Source: Variovorax paradoxus
GTDB taxonomy: Bacteria; Pseudomonadota; Gammaproteobacteria; Burkholderiales; Burkholderiaceae_C
DNA length: 64,000 nt
Assembly: GCF_024734665.1 (NCBI RefSeq)
Contig: NZ_CP102931.1
Location: 6,136,001 to 6,200,000 of the forward strand
Direction: 5' to 3'
In this document: one piece after another, positions 61,496 to 64,000 of the stretch
Layout of the letters: every line of letters starts with the position of its first letter
Numbering within the stretch: the first letter of the stretch is position 1
Translations under genes and position numbers: made by a program
Notes under the pieces: generated by a model
What the model was told of the DNA's origin: nothing
Database searches by the model: none
Seen by the model: only the letters and a program-made list of their open reading frames with translations

Positions 61496-63208
61496 ATGAC
61501 CGACCACCACACAGCAGCACTGCAAGCGGACGTGATGATCGTCGGCGCCGGCCCCGTGGGCCTCACGCTGGCGATGGACCTCGCCTCGCGCGGCGTCTCG
61601 GTCGTCATCTGCGAGACGCGCCGTTTCGCGGAGCCGCCGAACGTGAAGTGCAACCACGTGGCCTCACGCACCATGGAGCAGTTCCGCCGCCTGGGCGTGG
61701 CGCAGAAGCTGCGCGATGCGGGGCTGCCGGCCGACTACCCCAACGACGTGGTGTTCCGCACCAGCGTGACGGGCACCGAGCTCACGCGCATTCCGATTCC
61801 GTGCCGGCGCGATCGCTACACCGAGACCGAGGGCCCCGACGCGTGGTGGCCCACGCCGGAGCCGCCGCACCGCATCAACCAGATCTACCTGGAGCCCATC
61901 CTGCTGAAGCACACGGCCGCGCTGCCGGGCGTGACGCTACTGAACCGCACGCAGTTCGCGGGCTTCACGCAAGACGATGAAGGCGTGACGGCGATTGCCA
62001 CCGACATGGACAGCGGCGTGACGCGCAGCATCCGATGCCGCTACATGGCGGGCTGCGATGGCGGCGCCTCCATCGTGCGCAAGCAGATCGGCGCAAGGCT
62101 CGAAGGCACGGCAGTGATCCAGCGCGTGCAGTCGACCTTCATCCGCGCGCCGCAACTGCGCGCGCTGATTCCGGGCAAGCCGGCGTGGTCGTACTACGCG
62201 ATGAACCCGCGCCGCTGCGGCACCATGTTCGCCATCGACGGGCACGACACCTGGCTGGTGCATAACCACCTGAATGCCGAGGAGCCGGAGTTCGATTCGG
62301 TCGACCGCGACAAGTCGCTGCGCGAAATCCTCGGCGTGGGCCCCGATTTCACGTACGAGATCATCAGCAAGGAAGACTGGATCGGCCGCCGCCTCGTAGC
62401 CAACCGCTTCCGCGAGGGCCGCGTGTTCCTCGCGGGCGACGCGGCGCACCTGTGGGTGCCCTATGCGGGCTACGGCATGAATGCGGGCATTGCCGACGCG
62501 CTCAACCTCTCGTGGCTGCTGGGTGCTGTTGTGCAGGGCTGGGGCGACGAGGCCATCCTCGACGCCTACGAGGCCGAGCGCCAGCCGATCACCGAGCAGG
62601 TGTCGAACTTCGCGATGGACCATGCGCAGAAGATGATCCGCGCGCGCCGCGCCGTGCCGCCGAACATCGAGGAACCCGGCCCTGCCGGCGATGCGCTGCG
62701 TGCCGACATCGGACGCGAGGCCTACGAGCTGAACGTGCAGCAGTTCTGCTGCGGCGGCCTGAACTTCGGCTATTTCTACAGCGGCTCGCCGATCATCATT
62801 GCGGACGGCGAACACATGGCGCCGCCCTACTCGATGGGCGAGTTCACGCCGTCCACCGTGCCGGGCTGCCGCGCGCCGCACTTCTGGCTTTCGGACGGCC
62901 GTTCGGTCTACGACGCCTTCGGCCCGGGCTACACGATGCTGCGCTTTGACCGCAGCGTGGACGTGCGGCCGCTCGAACGCGCCGCGGCCGCCTACAGCAT
63001 GCCGCTCACGGTGCTGGACATCGAGACCGAGGACGTGCCCAAGGCCTACACGCACCGCCTCGTGCTGTGCCGCCCCGATCAGCACGTGGCCTGGCGCGGC
63101 GCGCACCTGCCGGCCGAGGTCTACGACCTGGTGGGCCTGCTGCGCGGCGAAGGCCTGCGGGTGCGGGCGCGCCGGCGGGCGCTCGCGTGGGAAGGCGTGG
63201 TGGCCTGA
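61496..63208 (+). CDS. FAD-dependent aromatic hydroxylase (PHBH-fold monooxygenase)
   Basis: 570 residues. FAD-binding GxGxxG in VGAGPVGLTLAMDLASRG, the GCDGGASIVRKQIG DG motif and the second FAD motif GRVFLAGDAAHLWVPYAGYGMNAG. The C-terminal thioredoxin-like domain (LVLCRPDQHVAWRG) fits phenol/3-hydroxyphenylpropionate hydroxylase relatives. Uses NAD(P)H and O2 to hydroxylate an aromatic ring before ring cleavage; the substrate is not shown by sequence. Forms a probable operon with the Bug-type gene and is under the LysR regulator. Confidence 0.92.
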   Translation: MTDHHTAALQADVMIVGAGPVGLTLAMDLASRGVSVVICETRRFAEPPNVKCNHVASRTMEQFRRLGVAQKLRDAGLPADYPNDVVFRTSVTGTELTRIPIPCRRDRYTETEGPDAWWPTPEPPHRINQIYLEPILLKHTAALPGVTLLNRTQFAGFTQDDEGVTAIATDMDSGVTRSIRCRYMAGCDGGASIVRKQIGARLEGTAVIQRVQSTFIRAPQLRALIPGKPAWSYYAMNPRRCGTMFAIDGHDTWLVHNHLNAEEPEFDSVDRDKSLREILGVGPDFTYEIISKEDWIGRRLVANRFREGRVFLAGDAAHLWVPYAGYGMNAGIADALNLSWLLGAVVQGWGDEAILDAYEAERQPITEQVSNFAMDHAQKMIRARRAVPPNIEEPGPAGDALRADIGREAYELNVQQFCCGGLNFGYFYSGSPIIIADGEHMAPPYSMGEFTPSTVPGCRAPHFWLSDGRSVYDAFGPGYTMLRFDRSVDVRPLERAAAAYSMPLTVLDIETEDVPKAYTHRLVLCRPDQHVAWRGAHLPAEVYDLVGLLRGEGLRVRARRRALAWEGVVA

Positions 63209-63236
63209 GCCTTCTCTTCTTCCAGGGCTGCCCTGC

Positions 63237-64000
63237 TCACCAGCCGCGCCGTGCGACAGCTCGGTACGCGAGCCACACCGCCAAAGCCGGCGCGAGCGCG
63301 AAGCTCGCGAACAGCCACACGGCCGCCGACCGCGCGCCTTCGACGCCGCCCGGCACGGTGAGCCCCGCCGCATTCGCCACCAGCCCCGCCACCGCCGCGC
63401 CTACGGCCATGCCGTAGAGCTGCACGGTGGTGATCGAGGCCGAGGCCAGGCCTTCCTCACCCTTGGGCGCCAGCGACATCACGCGCGTGATCAGGTGCGG
63501 CCAGCCGATGCCCACGCCAAGCCCCACGGCCGCCAGCGCAATGGCTATCAGCAAGGTCTCGAAACCGTCACCGAAGAACCCCGGCGACGGCAGCAGCCAC
63601 GCCAGCGCCACAAGCCCCAGCGTGCAGATCACCGGGCCGGCGCGCAGCATGCGGTCGGCCCCCGTGCCGCTGCGGCCCGAGGACAGCAGCGAGCCCGCGC
63701 TCCAGCCACCCGCCATCGCAGCCGTGAGGTAGCCCGCCGCCAGCGGCGAATGGCCGTGCAGCAGCTGCAGGAAGTACGGCACGAAGATCTCTGTGGTGCT
63801 GCCGATGAGCAGCAGCGCCACGCTCGCGTAGATGGCGCCCAGCGGCGCGCTCATCGAATAGGCGCCGCTCGGCAGCACGCGCACGGCGGCGCGGCTGTCG
63901 ATGCGCGTGGCCGCGAAGCCGATGGCCAGGCCCAATGCGACGCCGACGGCCTGCCAGAGCAGTTCGGGCCACAAGCCGCTGGCCGCAATCACCAGTACCG
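63237..64000 (-). CDS. MFS transporter (partial, C-terminal half)
   Basis: About 254 codons in the window; the frame is open through base 64000 so the N-terminus lies outside. Seven to eight membrane segments are visible (LLWQAVGVALGLAIGFAA, AIYASVALLLIGSTTEIF, VICTLGLVALAWLL, LLIAIALAAVGLGVGIGWPHL, VAGLVANAAGL, AVWLFASFALAPALAVWLAY). The repeated GxGxGWPHL and proline patterns fit the drug/aromatic-acid MFS branch. It is convergent with the hydroxylase gene, 28 bp apart, so it may export or import a related aromatic compound. Confidence 0.82.
   Translation of the reverse strand, partial: VLVIAASGLWPELLWQAVGVALGLAIGFAATRIDSRAAVRVLPSGAYSMSAPLGAIYASVALLLIGSTTEIFVPYFLQLLHGHSPLAAGYLTAAMAGGWSAGSLLSSGRSGTGADRMLRAGPVICTLGLVALAWLLPSPGFFGDGFETLLIAIALAAVGLGVGIGWPHLITRVMSLAPKGEEGLASASITTVQLYGMAVGAAVAGLVANAAGLTVPGGVEGARSAAVWLFASFALAPALAVWLAYRAVARRGW

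Overview
The window is a GC-rich chromosomal segment of a beta-proteobacterium. The gene families (T6SS, TPS exoprotein, large KatE, Bug-type binding protein, ApaG/Rpe neighbourhood, Ku/LigD) and two kinds of repeat-rich spacer fit Burkholderiales, most likely Comamonadaceae of the Variovorax type. That placement is my inference from gene content and style; no rRNA or tRNA gene is present to confirm it.

Layout. (1) 1-15738, all minus strand: one flank of a type VI secretion locus read tssK > tssL (OmpA-tailed) > tssM > tagF, then a 549-bp inverted-repeat spacer, then a Ser/Thr kinase, an MltA transglycosylase, a sigma-like protein, a membrane-anchored anti-sigma-like protein, a secreted caspase-fold protease and an Hcp-like protein cut by the window edge. 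(2) 15893-23227: two tandem PhnD-like periplasmic binding proteins, divergent from two hybrid histidine kinases that flank a third binding protein; no ABC permease or ATPase is present, so this looks like sensing rather than transport. (3) 23251-24952: a GlxA-type regulator divergent from an isochorismatase-family hydrolase. (4) 24969-34360: a three-gene operon CHAT-protease > TpsB > TpsA (two-partner secretion). (5) 34497-40963: secreted ExeM/NucH-type nuclease, large catalase KatE with a 50-residue membrane protein just upstream, and a transglutaminase-like protein. (6) 40974-44884: a three-subunit periplasmic GMC dehydrogenase (triheme cytochrome c, small Tat subunit, FAD subunit). (7) 44961-48413: bacterial NHEJ pair Ku > LigD. 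(8) 48487-58660: housekeeping and small operons: aspartoacylase-like deacylase, a small hydrophilic protein, Rpe, an RDD/GYF membrane protein, ApaG, then a tightly coupled trio (PF10136 'recombinase' membrane protein, CPA2 antiporter, YbdK ligase), a hypothetical, and ThiL. (9) 58693-64000: DUF3053 lipoprotein, a LysR regulator divergent from a Bug-type binding protein, a FAD aromatic hydroxylase, and an MFS transporter running off the window, together a probable catabolic cluster.

The strongest candidates for undescribed biology are the sigma-like / anti-sigma-like / caspase module attached to the T6SS locus (where the caspase and the kinase share a similar C-terminal domain), the CHAT protease encoded first in a two-partner-secretion operon, and the binding-protein/hybrid-kinase island with no transporter. 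A short direct-repeat element (TAG[TG/A]CC spaced 6-8 nt) appears upstream of tssK, the CHAT-TPS operon and the second kinase pair and may link these three loci. Functions given below are read from sequence motifs by eye; no database search was run.
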